Assembly (NCBI RefSeq): GCF_005145025.1 | Contig: NZ_CP039695.1 | Location: forward strand, 558,001 to 622,000 | Source of the DNA: Novosphingobium sp. EMRT-2 | Lineage (GTDB): Bacteria > Pseudomonadota > Alphaproteobacteria > Sphingomonadales > Sphingomonadaceae | Reading direction: 5' to 3' | Length of the DNA stretch: 64,000 nucleotides | Position numbers and translations under genes: made by a program | Part shown: positions 28,785-36,687 of the stretch, piece by piece | How positions within the stretch are numbered: the first letter of the stretch is position 1 | How the letters are laid out: the number at the start of each line of letters is the position of its first letter | Notes under the pieces: model-generated | The model's database searches: none | Told to the model about the DNA's origin: nothing | Seen by the model: only the letters and a program-made list of their open reading frames with translations

Positions 28785-30143
28785 CGTCCCCTGGCTGTCG
28801 GCCGGCAGTTCCAATACGAACCGCGCGCCCTGTCCTGGCGTCGCCTCCACCGACAGGTCTCCCCCCATCGCCCGCGCCAGCCGCCGCGAGATATAGAGGC
28901 CAAGCCCGGTTCCGCCGTCGCCCGATCGGCCCAGCCGTTCGAACTTGGCGAAAAGCCGGTCCACCTGCTCCTGCGTCAACCCCTGCCCTTCGTCGGCCAC
29001 GCAAAGCCAGGCGCGCGCGCCGTCGGTCCCGCATGACAGCGTGACGGTGGAACTGCCCGGCGTGTAGCGGATGGCGTTATTCAGCAGGTTTAACAGGATC
29101 TGGAGCACGCGCCGGAACTCGCCGATCGCGGGGGTCCGCGTCTCTTCGGCAGGGGTCGCTAGCCCGATTGCGCGCTCCTGCGCCCGCACGGACAGGATAC
29201 CCGCCGCGCGCCGCGCGCAATCGGCCAGATCGATCCGATCGGGTGCGGGCTTGAATCCCTCCGCCTCCACAGCCTCCAGATCGGCGAGATCCTCGATCAG
29301 CCCCAGCAGATGGCGGCCCGCCTCGGCGATATCCCCGGCATAAGTGCTGTATTCGTCCGACAGCGGCCCGGCGAGGCGGGTGCGGATCGTTTCGGCGTTG
29401 GCGATGATGCGGTTGATCGGCTGCCGCAGCGCCGGCGCCAGTTCGCGACCGATGATGCCGTTCCAGCTCGCCGCGTCCGGCGCCTGGGGTGAAGGGGCCA
29501 CGCTTTCATGCGGTACGGCGACGATGCCATCCGGCACCAGCAGCAATTCGAAACCGGCGTCCCCCATCGGGAAAAGCCGCGCGCGCCAGGGCCGATCCGA
29601 TCCGTCGATTCCCACCGCCGCATCGTCCAGCAGGCGCCAGTGCAGCGCGCTCTGATGATGCCCCAGCTCGGCCAGCGTCACGAATTCGGTCCAGCGCCGT
29701 CCGATCCCTTCGCGCATGGCTGAGACCATGCCCGCAAGGTCGGCGGCCATGGCATCGACCGAGACCACGCGCTGTTCGGCATCGAGCAGCACTTGCGCTT
29801 CGGCGATCTGCCGGACCAGCGCCGCCGCGCCGGGCGCATCCGCGCCGCTATCCTCCACCGCGGAGGTCCGCCACCGGCTCAGTTCGATCCGTGCACCGTC
29901 CGCGTCGGGCGTGACCGCCGCCCATGCGGACAGCGCCTGCGTTTCGTCCATGAACGCTATCGTGCGCGCCAGTGGGGTGCCGGCCCGCCGCGCCGATCGT
30001 ACCAGATCGAGCAGGGCCGGGATCGCGATCACGCCGGGCAGCTCACCGCCGCAGCGCCGTTGCCAGTCCGCCAGTACCTCGCTGGCATCGGTCAGCCGGT
30101 CGTCGGGATCGCTGACGCCGTGAGCCAGATCGAGCGCCTTCAT
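28767..30143 (-). CDS. histidine-kinase-like protein lacking the phospho-accepting histidine
   Basis: 458 residues, no membrane span. The N-terminal ~220 residues are of unclear fold, possibly PAS-like. The dimerisation helix reads ELAPALRQPINRIIANAE; aligned with the usual SHELRTPLNAI pattern, the catalytic His is P237 and the next Glu is A238. The ATP-binding domain looks complete: N-box NLLNNAIRYTP (N355/N356), G1 DEGQG (D384), G2 GTGLGLYIS (411-419). It may act as a pseudo-kinase, allosteric partner or phosphatase. The start overlaps the preceding gene's stop (ATGA). Confidence 0.8.
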   Translation of the reverse strand: MKALDLAHGVSDPDDRLTDASEVLADWQRRCGGELPGVIAIPALLDLVRSARRAGTPLARTIAFMDETQALSAWAAVTPDADGARIELSRWRTSAVEDSGADAPGAAALVRQIAEAQVLLDAEQRVVSVDAMAADLAGMVSAMREGIGRRWTEFVTLAELGHHQSALHWRLLDDAAVGIDGSDRPWRARLFPMGDAGFELLLVPDGIVAVPHESVAPSPQAPDAASWNGIIGRELAPALRQPINRIIANAETIRTRLAGPLSDEYSTYAGDIAEAGRHLLGLIEDLADLEAVEAEGFKPAPDRIDLADCARRAAGILSVRAQERAIGLATPAEETRTPAIGEFRRVLQILLNLLNNAIRYTPGSSTVTLSCGTDGARAWLCVADEGQGLTQEQVDRLFAKFERLGRSGDGGTGLGLYISRRLARAMGGDLSVEATPGQGARFVLELPADSQGTSAPPA

Positions 30144-31081
30144 GAGCGCTCGTACCCTGCCAGCAGCGCCGCCGCGCGTTCGGGCGCGACAAAGCCGAGG
30201 CCCGCCGGGACCGTTCCGCCCGGGTGCACCGCCAGGAATTGCGCCGCGATCGCGCTTTCCTCCAGCCCGCAGGCGATCAGCCCTAGCAGCAGCCGGGTCT
30301 CGTGCCCCTCGGCGGTGGCGAAAACGGCGGCCTCGCGCGAGCATCCGGCGCCCAGCGCCAGCGCCGTGACGAACAGCGCCGCGCCCGCATGCGTCAGCAC
30401 CAGCGAAACGCCGGCGCTCTCCCCCAGCGCCGCCACCGAGCGGCGCAGCAAGGCCAGGCGGCTGCGCTTTTCGTCCAGCCCGGTGCGCACGATCCGTTCC
30501 GCCTGCACCGCATCGGCATCGGCATCGCGGGCCACGCCCTGCATCACCCGGATCGCGCGGTTCAGCACATCGCCGGGCAATTCCGTCAGTGGCAACTGCA
30601 TCCGTCGCTGCTGCTGGCAGAAGCGCGCCTGTGCTGCCATCAGGTTCACCGCCAGCGTCGAAACCGATGGGTTGCCGGCGCCGATCTGTTCCTGGATCAA
30701 CGGCGACAATGCCGGATCGAGCGCAGCCCTTTCGCGCAGCCGCAACGCGAGGCGCCATTCGAGCGCAAGCGCATGAAAGTGTTCGAGGATTGCCGGCTGT
30801 TCCGCCAGCCCGGCAATCAGCGCGTCGACCGTCGCCTCGCCATCGTGGCTGGCGCGATCCGGCCCGATCAGGGCGGCGGCAAGCTGGCGGGCACAATCCG
30901 CCAGCATGCCGCGCACGCGGGCCAGAATCTCGTCGTCGAAGATCGTTCCCAGCCCGTTATGCAGCAGATATTGCAGTACCGGACCGGTCCCCGCATACGC
31001 GCGATCCTCCGCCGCCAGCCGCGTGGCCAGCACGTCCTCCATCGCTCCGGAAGCGACTGCGGGAACCACGGGGTCCATCAT
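30140..31081 (-). CDS. hypothetical helical protein coupled to the kinase-like gene
   Basis: 313 residues (a second Met follows directly). Almost entirely Ala/Leu-rich helices, no signal peptide. The C-terminal part (SREAAVFATAEGHETRLLLG) loosely recalls the repeated helices of DUF2336 proteins, but I would not assign it. Its stop overlaps the kinase-like start, so the two products are likely made in matched amounts and may interact. Ten bases separate it from the upstream membrane protein gene. Confidence 0.7.
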   Translation of the reverse strand: MMDPVVPAVASGAMEDVLATRLAAEDRAYAGTGPVLQYLLHNGLGTIFDDEILARVRGMLADCARQLAAALIGPDRASHDGEATVDALIAGLAEQPAILEHFHALALEWRLALRLRERAALDPALSPLIQEQIGAGNPSVSTLAVNLMAAQARFCQQQRRMQLPLTELPGDVLNRAIRVMQGVARDADADAVQAERIVRTGLDEKRSRLALLRRSVAALGESAGVSLVLTHAGAALFVTALALGAGCSREAAVFATAEGHETRLLLGLIACGLEESAIAAQFLAVHPGGTVPAGLGFVAPERAAALLAGYERS

Positions 31082-31091
31082 CGGAAATCTT

Positions 31092-32387
31092 TTATTCCCG
31101 AATGGTTGATGCGGCGTTAGCGGTACGGCGGCCGACGGCGCTCGCGTCGAGCAGCGTTCCCGCCAGCAGGGCTAGCACGACCATCCGCAGCGTGGCGTCG
31201 AACGGCCCGATCGCGCTGAGCACCGCCAGGCCGATGCCGCACAGGAAGCGGTCGCTCAGCCACGATGTCCAGTCGCGCCCCGCGCAGACCACGGGCACAA
31301 GTCGCAAGGTCAGCACGAGGACCAGCGGCGCGAACAGCCGCAGCGCCGCCGCCACGCCCGAAATATCGGCCAGTTCGGACCGCCACGCGCACAGCGCGAC
31401 GAAGCCGGCGTCGAGCAGCAGCGCGAACGCGGCCCCGGTCGGCGCCATGCGCGCCGATGCCAGAAGCGATGCCCGCTCCACCCGGGCGAGCAGCGCGGCG
31501 CATTCGGCCACGAGCCAGCAGAACGCCAACAGGACAAAGCCGATCGTCGCGCTCCCGAACCAGCCCGCGCCCACACCCAGCACGCCGAGCGCGAACGAGG
31601 CGATGGTGACGATATAGGGCCGTGTGCCGGCGTGCAGCAGCGCCGGGCCGATCTTCTGCACGGCGATGCCGGCCAGCATTTCGCCCGGCGAACGGCGGTG
31701 CGCCCCGATGGTATGCAGCCGCAGCCAGCCCGGTTCGGCCCGGTGCGCTTCCTCCTCGCTGCGGATCAGACGCCACCGCCCCTGATCGATGAACGCAAAG
31801 GGAATGTCACGCTGAGGCACGCCGGCCTGTACCGCGATTCGCAGCAAGGCGGACGCCGGACTCCATTCGGGCGGCAATTCGCCCAACCCCGCCACGACGC
31901 GCCCGGGCAAGCGCATGGCGCCAGCGCTGGCGTGGTTGATGTCGATCCGTTCGAATCCGGCGGCCAGCCCGGTTTCGATGGGCATGGTCAGGATCACCGG
32001 ACCGTCGTTGAGCAGGCGCAAGGCATCCTCTGGCACGGCAAGCAGCCCGTCGGCCAGCACGAGAAGTTCGTCCTCTGGCGAAACCAGCGGCACCAGCGCC
32101 CGCCCCGTGGGGATCACATGAAACCGGGCGCCAGCACTTTCGGCCACGTGCTGAAGCGCCACGAGTTCGCCGGTCAGCGCCTCGGCCTGCACCACGATGC
32201 GCGCGCAACCAAAGGCCAGCGCCAGGCCCACCTGATGGCGCAACACGGAACGCCCGCCGATCGGCAGGTGTCCGCGCAGCCCCGACGGCTCTTCCGCCGC
32301 GGCTTCCATCAGCGATAGCAATGCGACCCGCACGCTCTCCGGCCTCCTGTAAGCCGCCATGGTAGGGCGCAGAGGCAGTTCTGCCAA
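31092..32387 (-). CDS. nucleotidyltransferase-like / membrane domain fusion, unknown function
   Basis: 431 residues (an ATG at codon 10, 32360, is an alternative start). The N-terminal ~240 residues resemble a NTP-transferase (GT-A) fold: PIGGRSVLRHQVGLALAFGC, then LLVLADGLLAVPEDAL. The C-terminal ~190 residues hold about five or six hydrophobic helices. The layout recalls bifunctional cytidylyltransferase/phosphatidyltransferase enzymes, but the CDP-alcohol motif DG-x2-AR-x8-G-x3-D is not present, so that activity is unlikely. It belongs to the leftward group 32762 to 28767. Confidence 0.65.
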   Translation of the reverse strand: MAELPLRPTMAAYRRPESVRVALLSLMEAAAEEPSGLRGHLPIGGRSVLRHQVGLALAFGCARIVVQAEALTGELVALQHVAESAGARFHVIPTGRALVPLVSPEDELLVLADGLLAVPEDALRLLNDGPVILTMPIETGLAAGFERIDINHASAGAMRLPGRVVAGLGELPPEWSPASALLRIAVQAGVPQRDIPFAFIDQGRWRLIRSEEEAHRAEPGWLRLHTIGAHRRSPGEMLAGIAVQKIGPALLHAGTRPYIVTIASFALGVLGVGAGWFGSATIGFVLLAFCWLVAECAALLARVERASLLASARMAPTGAAFALLLDAGFVALCAWRSELADISGVAAALRLFAPLVLVLTLRLVPVVCAGRDWTSWLSDRFLCGIGLAVLSAIGPFDATLRMVVLALLAGTLLDASAVGRRTANAASTIRE

Positions 32388-32435
32388 GCGCGCCGCCCGC
32401 CTTATCCCCGCCCCGCAGCCCGCTGTGGCGAAGCG

Positions 32436-32762
32436 TCAGGCTTCGGGCGCGAGATCATCGATATGCTGGCGGATTTTCCGGAGGATGCGCGGTTCGCCCG
32501 GCGCGGATTCGATCGCCTCGTCGGCGAGCTCCATCAGCAGCATGTCATGAAAACTGGCGGAAAGGCCCTTCAGCCGCAGCGCAGCCATGTGCCAGTTGCC
32601 ATCGCACCGCGCACGCGAAAGCAGGTCCAGCTGCCGCTCGATACTTTCGACGAAGGCCGCGCGCAGTTCAAGGAACAGGGCCGGATCGTCGCCTGCGGCC
32701 GCCGCCAGCGCGGCATCGATGGTTTCGCCGAGATAGGCCATCGGGCCATATTCGACAGTCAT
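32436..32762 (-). CDS. HPt-like four-helix protein without the phosphorylated histidine
   Basis: 108 residues from ATG 32762. Spacing and helices suit a histidine phosphotransfer domain, and ALRLKGLSASFHD (residues 61-73) aligns with the AHxLKGxxxxxG signature. The position of the phosphorylated His is L62, although H58 lies four residues before it. If the assignment is right this is a degenerate HPt. It is the first gene of the leftward cluster and lies 49 bases from the divergent coiled-coil gene. An ATG further upstream (32885) would overlap that gene. Confidence 0.6.
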   Translation of the reverse strand: MTVEYGPMAYLGETIDAALAAAAGDDPALFLELRAAFVESIERQLDLLSRARCDGNWHMAALRLKGLSASFHDMLLMELADEAIESAPGEPRILRKIRQHIDDLAPEA

Positions 32763-32811
32763 TGTTAAAACTGGGTTTATGCCGCTGCCCGCGGCGTGGT
32801 ATGCCCCTTCC

Positions 32812-35541
32812 ATGAGTGGGGGACGCATCATTCCGATCGACAGCAGCCAGCCCGAAGGGGAGGCGGCTGCCGATACGCGCGACAATCAGGCGGAACCGCT
32901 GGAACTGACCGATCCGATCGGTGATTTGCCGGCGATCGAGGCCGGCGAGAGCGAATGGTTCGAGGAAGCCACCCATTCGCGGTTTTCGGGCCTTCTCGCG
33001 CCCGCCCTGGCGACGTTGGCGATCGGCGCCTGGACCGGCCTTTTCGTGTGGGCCAACCTTGACGCGTTGCGCGCGGCACCTGCACCGGCCGTCTGGGTCC
33101 AGTCGATCTCCTCATGGTCGATGCCCGTGTTGCTGTGCCTGGTCGCCCTGCTGCTGGTCCTGCGCCTGAGCAAGCGCGAAGCCGCGCGGTTCAACGACGC
33201 CGCGCGCGGGCTTTCGCTGGAGTCGCAACGGCTCGAACAGCGGTTGACGAGCGTGAACACCGAACTCTCGCTGGCGCGCAATTTCATCGCCTCGCAAAGC
33301 CGCGATCTGGAAGCGCTGGGGCGCATCGCGGTAGAACGCATTACCGGCAGCGCGGCGCGGTTGCAGGAACTGGTGGTCGACAATGGCGCGCAGGTCGATC
33401 GCATCGCCACCGTTTCGGTCAGCGCGCTCGACAACATGGAGAAGCTGCGCGGGCAACTGCCGGTCATCGCCAATGCGGCGAAGGATGTGACCAACAACAT
33501 CGCCGGTGCCGGGCGCACGGCGCATCTCGAACTTGAGAGCCTTGTCGCCGGCTTCCAGCGCCTCAACGAGTTCGGCGTGGCGAGCGAGCGGCAGGTCGAT
33601 TCGATCCGCCGCAAAGTGAATGAGGCGCTCGCCGCGTTCGAGGCCGCGACTCATGAACTCGAAACAACATCATCCGAACGCTTTGCCGCGCTCACTGCCG
33701 AGGGCGAGGCATTCCGCGAGCGGCTCGATCAGGACGAGATCGCGGCCCTGGCGGCGATTCGTGCGCGCGCTGATCACCTGGCGACCGAACTGGACCAGCA
33801 CCGTGTCGCCACGATGGCGGCCGAGGCCGAGGCGCTGGATGCCCTGCAACTGCGCTTCGACACGCTGCGCGAAGAAAGCGGCAGGCTTGGCGAACAGATC
33901 GCTGCCGCCGAAAGCGACGCGCTCAAGGCCTGGTACGAACGCTCCGCCGCCCATGCCGATACCACGCTGCAATCGCTGGGCGCGGTCAGCCGCGATCACG
34001 AAGCGGTGGTGGCGCAGGCGATGGAGCGCCTGGCCGGCTTCGAGGATTCCGCCCGTTCGCTGGTGTCCCGGATCGAGGCCGAAGCCCGGCGGCTGGACGA
34101 CGAACTGGCACGCCGGCGCGCGAGCACCGAGGCTTCCGCTTCGGAACAGCGCGCGGCGCTAACCCGCCGCCTGACCGAGATCGACGATGCCATCCTGCTG
34201 CGGCGCCAGGCGATGGAAGCCGCCGGCGCCGAAGCCGCCGACGCGCTGGCCGCCAAGCTTGCCGAGCTGGACCAGGTGATCGAGGAACAGCGCCGGCAAC
34301 AGGTGCAGAGCACCCGGCAGCTCGCCACGCATTGCGACCAGATCGCCGAACGCGTGGTTTCCTTCTCGCTGGCGCTGCGCGCCTCGGGCGAACAGGGTGG
34401 AGAAACCGCGCAAGCCGTCGATCAGGCGCTGGGTCTGCTCAACCAGCGGCTTGCGGAATCGCGCGACGCGCTGTCGAAAACAGATGTGCAGATCGGGGAA
34501 CTGACGCTGGCGGCGGTTCGCCTGCTCGAACTGATCCAGGTGAGCGGCGAGCATACGCGCACGCAGCTTCCCGAAGCGCTGCGCAGTTCCGAAGCCGGGC
34601 TGAAGGGCATCGAGGATCGCGTGTTCATGCTGCGCGACACCTTGCGCGAAGCGGGCGACAGTGGCCGCACCCTGTCCGAAGACATCGTCGCCACGCGCGG
34701 CGAAGTGCGCGATGCGATCAAGGACGTCGGCCGGTTTCAGGAAGCCTTCCTCAGCCGCGCGGCGGAACAGCAGGTCAGCATCAGCGAACTGCGCCAGCTG
34801 CTTGCCACCGCGCGCGGCGAAAGCGAGGAGCTGGCCACGCAAGTTGACGAGCGGCTTACCGAAGTGCTCACGCGGCTCTCCGGCGTCGCTTCGGGGATCG
34901 CCTCGGAACTGCGCGAAGGCACCGTCGGCGAAATCGAGGAAATCGCGAACCGCCTTGGCGACCAGAGCGGCGCGGCCATCGTGCGCGTGCTGCAGGGGCG
35001 CGGCGCGGAACTGGTGGGCAAGCTGGAAGAAGCGATCGACGCCGCGACGCACGCGAGCCGTGATTCGGTTATCCAGATGCGCGACCAGCTAAGCCGGGTG
35101 GATGAACTGGCCGGCAACCTGGAAGCGCGCGTGGAACGCCTGCGCGAACGCGCAACCGAACAGGTCGACAACGATTTCGCGCGGCGGGTGGCGCTCATCA
35201 CCGAATCGCTCAACTCGACCTCCATCGATATCGCCAAGGCGCTGTCGACCGACGTGTCGGAAACCGCGTGGGCGGCCTATCTCCGCGGAGACCGAGGCAT
35301 CTTCACACGGCGCGCGGTCAGCTTGATCGACAGCGGACAGGCCAAGGCCATCCAGAGCCACTACGAACGCAACCGCGATTTCCGCGAGAACGTGAACCAT
35401 TACATCCACGATTTCGAGGCGATGCTTCGCCAGCTTCTGTCCACGCGCGATGGCAACGCGCTGGGCGTGACGCTGCTGTCCTCGGACATGGGCAAGCTCT
35501 ATGTGGCGCTGGCGCAGGGCATCGAGCGGTTGCGGGCATAG
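32812..35541 (+). CDS. large membrane-anchored coiled-coil protein
   Basis: 909 residues from ATG 32812 (ATG 32779 would add 11). An acidic N-terminus (1-60) is followed by two membrane helices (about 65-85, LLAPALATLAIGAWTGLFVW, and 105-122, MPVLLCLVALLLVLRL). Then come about 650 residues of Ala/Glu/Arg-rich coiled coil with EAEA, RRRAS and RLRERA heptads. The globular C-terminus (AYLRGDRGIFTRRAVSLIDS and HYERNRDFRENVNHYIHDF) looks conserved. Architecture suggests an envelope or cell-division scaffold; no enzymatic motif is seen. Divergent from the HPt-like gene. Confidence 0.75.
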   Translation: MSGGRIIPIDSSQPEGEAAADTRDNQAEPLELTDPIGDLPAIEAGESEWFEEATHSRFSGLLAPALATLAIGAWTGLFVWANLDALRAAPAPAVWVQSISSWSMPVLLCLVALLLVLRLSKREAARFNDAARGLSLESQRLEQRLTSVNTELSLARNFIASQSRDLEALGRIAVERITGSAARLQELVVDNGAQVDRIATVSVSALDNMEKLRGQLPVIANAAKDVTNNIAGAGRTAHLELESLVAGFQRLNEFGVASERQVDSIRRKVNEALAAFEAATHELETTSSERFAALTAEGEAFRERLDQDEIAALAAIRARADHLATELDQHRVATMAAEAEALDALQLRFDTLREESGRLGEQIAAAESDALKAWYERSAAHADTTLQSLGAVSRDHEAVVAQAMERLAGFEDSARSLVSRIEAEARRLDDELARRRASTEASASEQRAALTRRLTEIDDAILLRRQAMEAAGAEAADALAAKLAELDQVIEEQRRQQVQSTRQLATHCDQIAERVVSFSLALRASGEQGGETAQAVDQALGLLNQRLAESRDALSKTDVQIGELTLAAVRLLELIQVSGEHTRTQLPEALRSSEAGLKGIEDRVFMLRDTLREAGDSGRTLSEDIVATRGEVRDAIKDVGRFQEAFLSRAAEQQVSISELRQLLATARGESEELATQVDERLTEVLTRLSGVASGIASELREGTVGEIEEIANRLGDQSGAAIVRVLQGRGAELVGKLEEAIDAATHASRDSVIQMRDQLSRVDELAGNLEARVERLRERATEQVDNDFARRVALITESLNSTSIDIAKALSTDVSETAWAAYLRGDRGIFTRRAVSLIDSGQAKAIQSHYERNRDFRENVNHYIHDFEAMLRQLLSTRDGNALGVTLLSSDMGKLYVALAQGIERLRA

Positions 35542-35656
35542 GCTAAACCCGATCTTAACCAAAGCCGCGTAGTGTGTTCGGATAGGTCCGGACCGGAGGC
35601 GATTACCCACCGGTAAACCATTCCCATTTTTTACGCCTTAACAGGCCGCCCGTAGC

Positions 35657-35680
35657 TCCCAACGCGATAACACGTTGGGA
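35657..35680 (+). promoter_or_regulatory. hairpin covering the ribosome-binding site of the Pro/Ala-rich gene
   Basis: TCCCAACG (35657-35664) pairs perfectly with CGTTGGGA (35673-35680) around an 8-base loop. The right arm contains the GGGA that would act as Shine-Dalgarno 7 bases before the ATG at 35688. Folding would hide it. Confidence 0.55.
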
Positions 35681-35687
35681 AGAAATC

Positions 35688-36608
35688 ATGGGATTATCAC
35701 TTGGCGGCCTGCTCGGCAGTTTCGTGCCGAAGCAGACCACGACTACGAATACTGCCACACCGCAGCCGGCGCCCACCGCCCCTGCATCGTCCACTCCGAC
35801 CTCCACGTCGTCCACGGTCACGAGCGCTCCCGTCGCAAACACCGCCGCAGTACCCGCGCCAGCCGGTACCGCAACGGCAAACCCCTCGACGCCGGGCGTG
35901 ATCGTGCAAACCAGCAGCCCTCCCGCGGAACCGGTGACGTACACCATCCCGGTGACAGCCCCCACGCCCAGTGGAGCGACTTCGGCGGCTTCATCGCCCA
36001 CGCCATCGAACGACAGTCCCCCCGTCGCAGCGCCGGGGTCTGCCAGCACGCCGCCCGCCAGCACACAAACTGCGCCGGAGCCGGAGCCTGCCCCGGCCAG
36101 TCCCGTGACGGAAAACGCTTCAGCGCCGGGCGTGACCCCGCCAGCCAGCAGCGCCCCTGCTGAACCCGTGGCCTATGCCACTCCGGCGGTCGCGCCGGAG
36201 GCGCCCCTACCGGCAGAGGCAATCGCCGCGCCCTCCCCGGCGTCAGCGGGCATCGCACCGAGCGCGAGCACCGATAGCCCGGAACCGGCTGCAAGCGCGC
36301 CGCGACAGGCGAGCACACCGGCCGAAAACACGCCCACCGCTCCCGTGGCGAGGGACGGCACGGCGGCGATCAGCAACGCGCCGATCGCCACTCCAGCATC
36401 GCCCACATCGAAGCAGGTCTCGATCGCCAGCCAGGTCAAGGCCGTCGCGGAAGCTGGTCGCGCCGCCGCCGTCAAGACGGAAGCGGCTTCTGCGGAGCAG
36501 ACGGAACGCTTCACCCACGCCGAGATATGGGCGCGGGCGGCCTACGAAATGATGGCCCAGGCATCCGCGCAAAACGTCAGGGCACTGCACCTCGTCGCAT
36601 CGAATTGA
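35688..36608 (+). CDS. Pro/Ala/Thr-rich repeat protein, unknown function
   Basis: 306 residues. The N-terminus MGLSLGGLLGSFVPK is short and hydrophobic but not a clear signal peptide. Residues 17-240 are low-complexity Pro/Ala/Ser/Thr, built on two imperfect ~80-residue units beginning NPSTPGV and NASAPGV and sharing the pattern PAEPVxYxxPVxAP. The C-terminal 65 residues are a charged helix (QVKAVAEAGRAAAVKTEAAS, then HAEIWARAAYEMMAQAS). It could be a flexible linker or surface protein. The start is overlapped by an mRNA hairpin and the gene ends at a strong terminator. Confidence 0.7.
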   Translation: MGLSLGGLLGSFVPKQTTTTNTATPQPAPTAPASSTPTSTSSTVTSAPVANTAAVPAPAGTATANPSTPGVIVQTSSPPAEPVTYTIPVTAPTPSGATSAASSPTPSNDSPPVAAPGSASTPPASTQTAPEPEPAPASPVTENASAPGVTPPASSAPAEPVAYATPAVAPEAPLPAEAIAAPSPASAGIAPSASTDSPEPAASAPRQASTPAENTPTAPVARDGTAAISNAPIATPASPTSKQVSIASQVKAVAEAGRAAAVKTEAASAEQTERFTHAEIWARAAYEMMAQASAQNVRALHLVASN

Positions 36609-36631
36609 TCGCGGCCTTCGCCGAAAAGGAA

Positions 36632-36662
36632 GGGGCGCTTCCCGAAGGAAGCGCCCCTTTTT
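36632..36662 (+). terminator. rho-independent terminator
   Basis: GGGGCGCTTCC (36632-36642) and GGAAGCGCCCC (36647-36657) form a perfect 11-base stem around a CGAA loop, followed by TTTTT. It lies between the convergent Pro/Ala-rich and permease genes. Confidence 0.93.
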
Positions 36663-36687
36663 GCGCCGATCCGATCGAACCGGCCGT

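Noticed and set aside
31092..32387. CDP-alcohol phosphatidyltransferase activity for the membrane domain
   Set aside because: The diagnostic DG-x2-AR-x8-G-x3-D-x3-D motif is missing.
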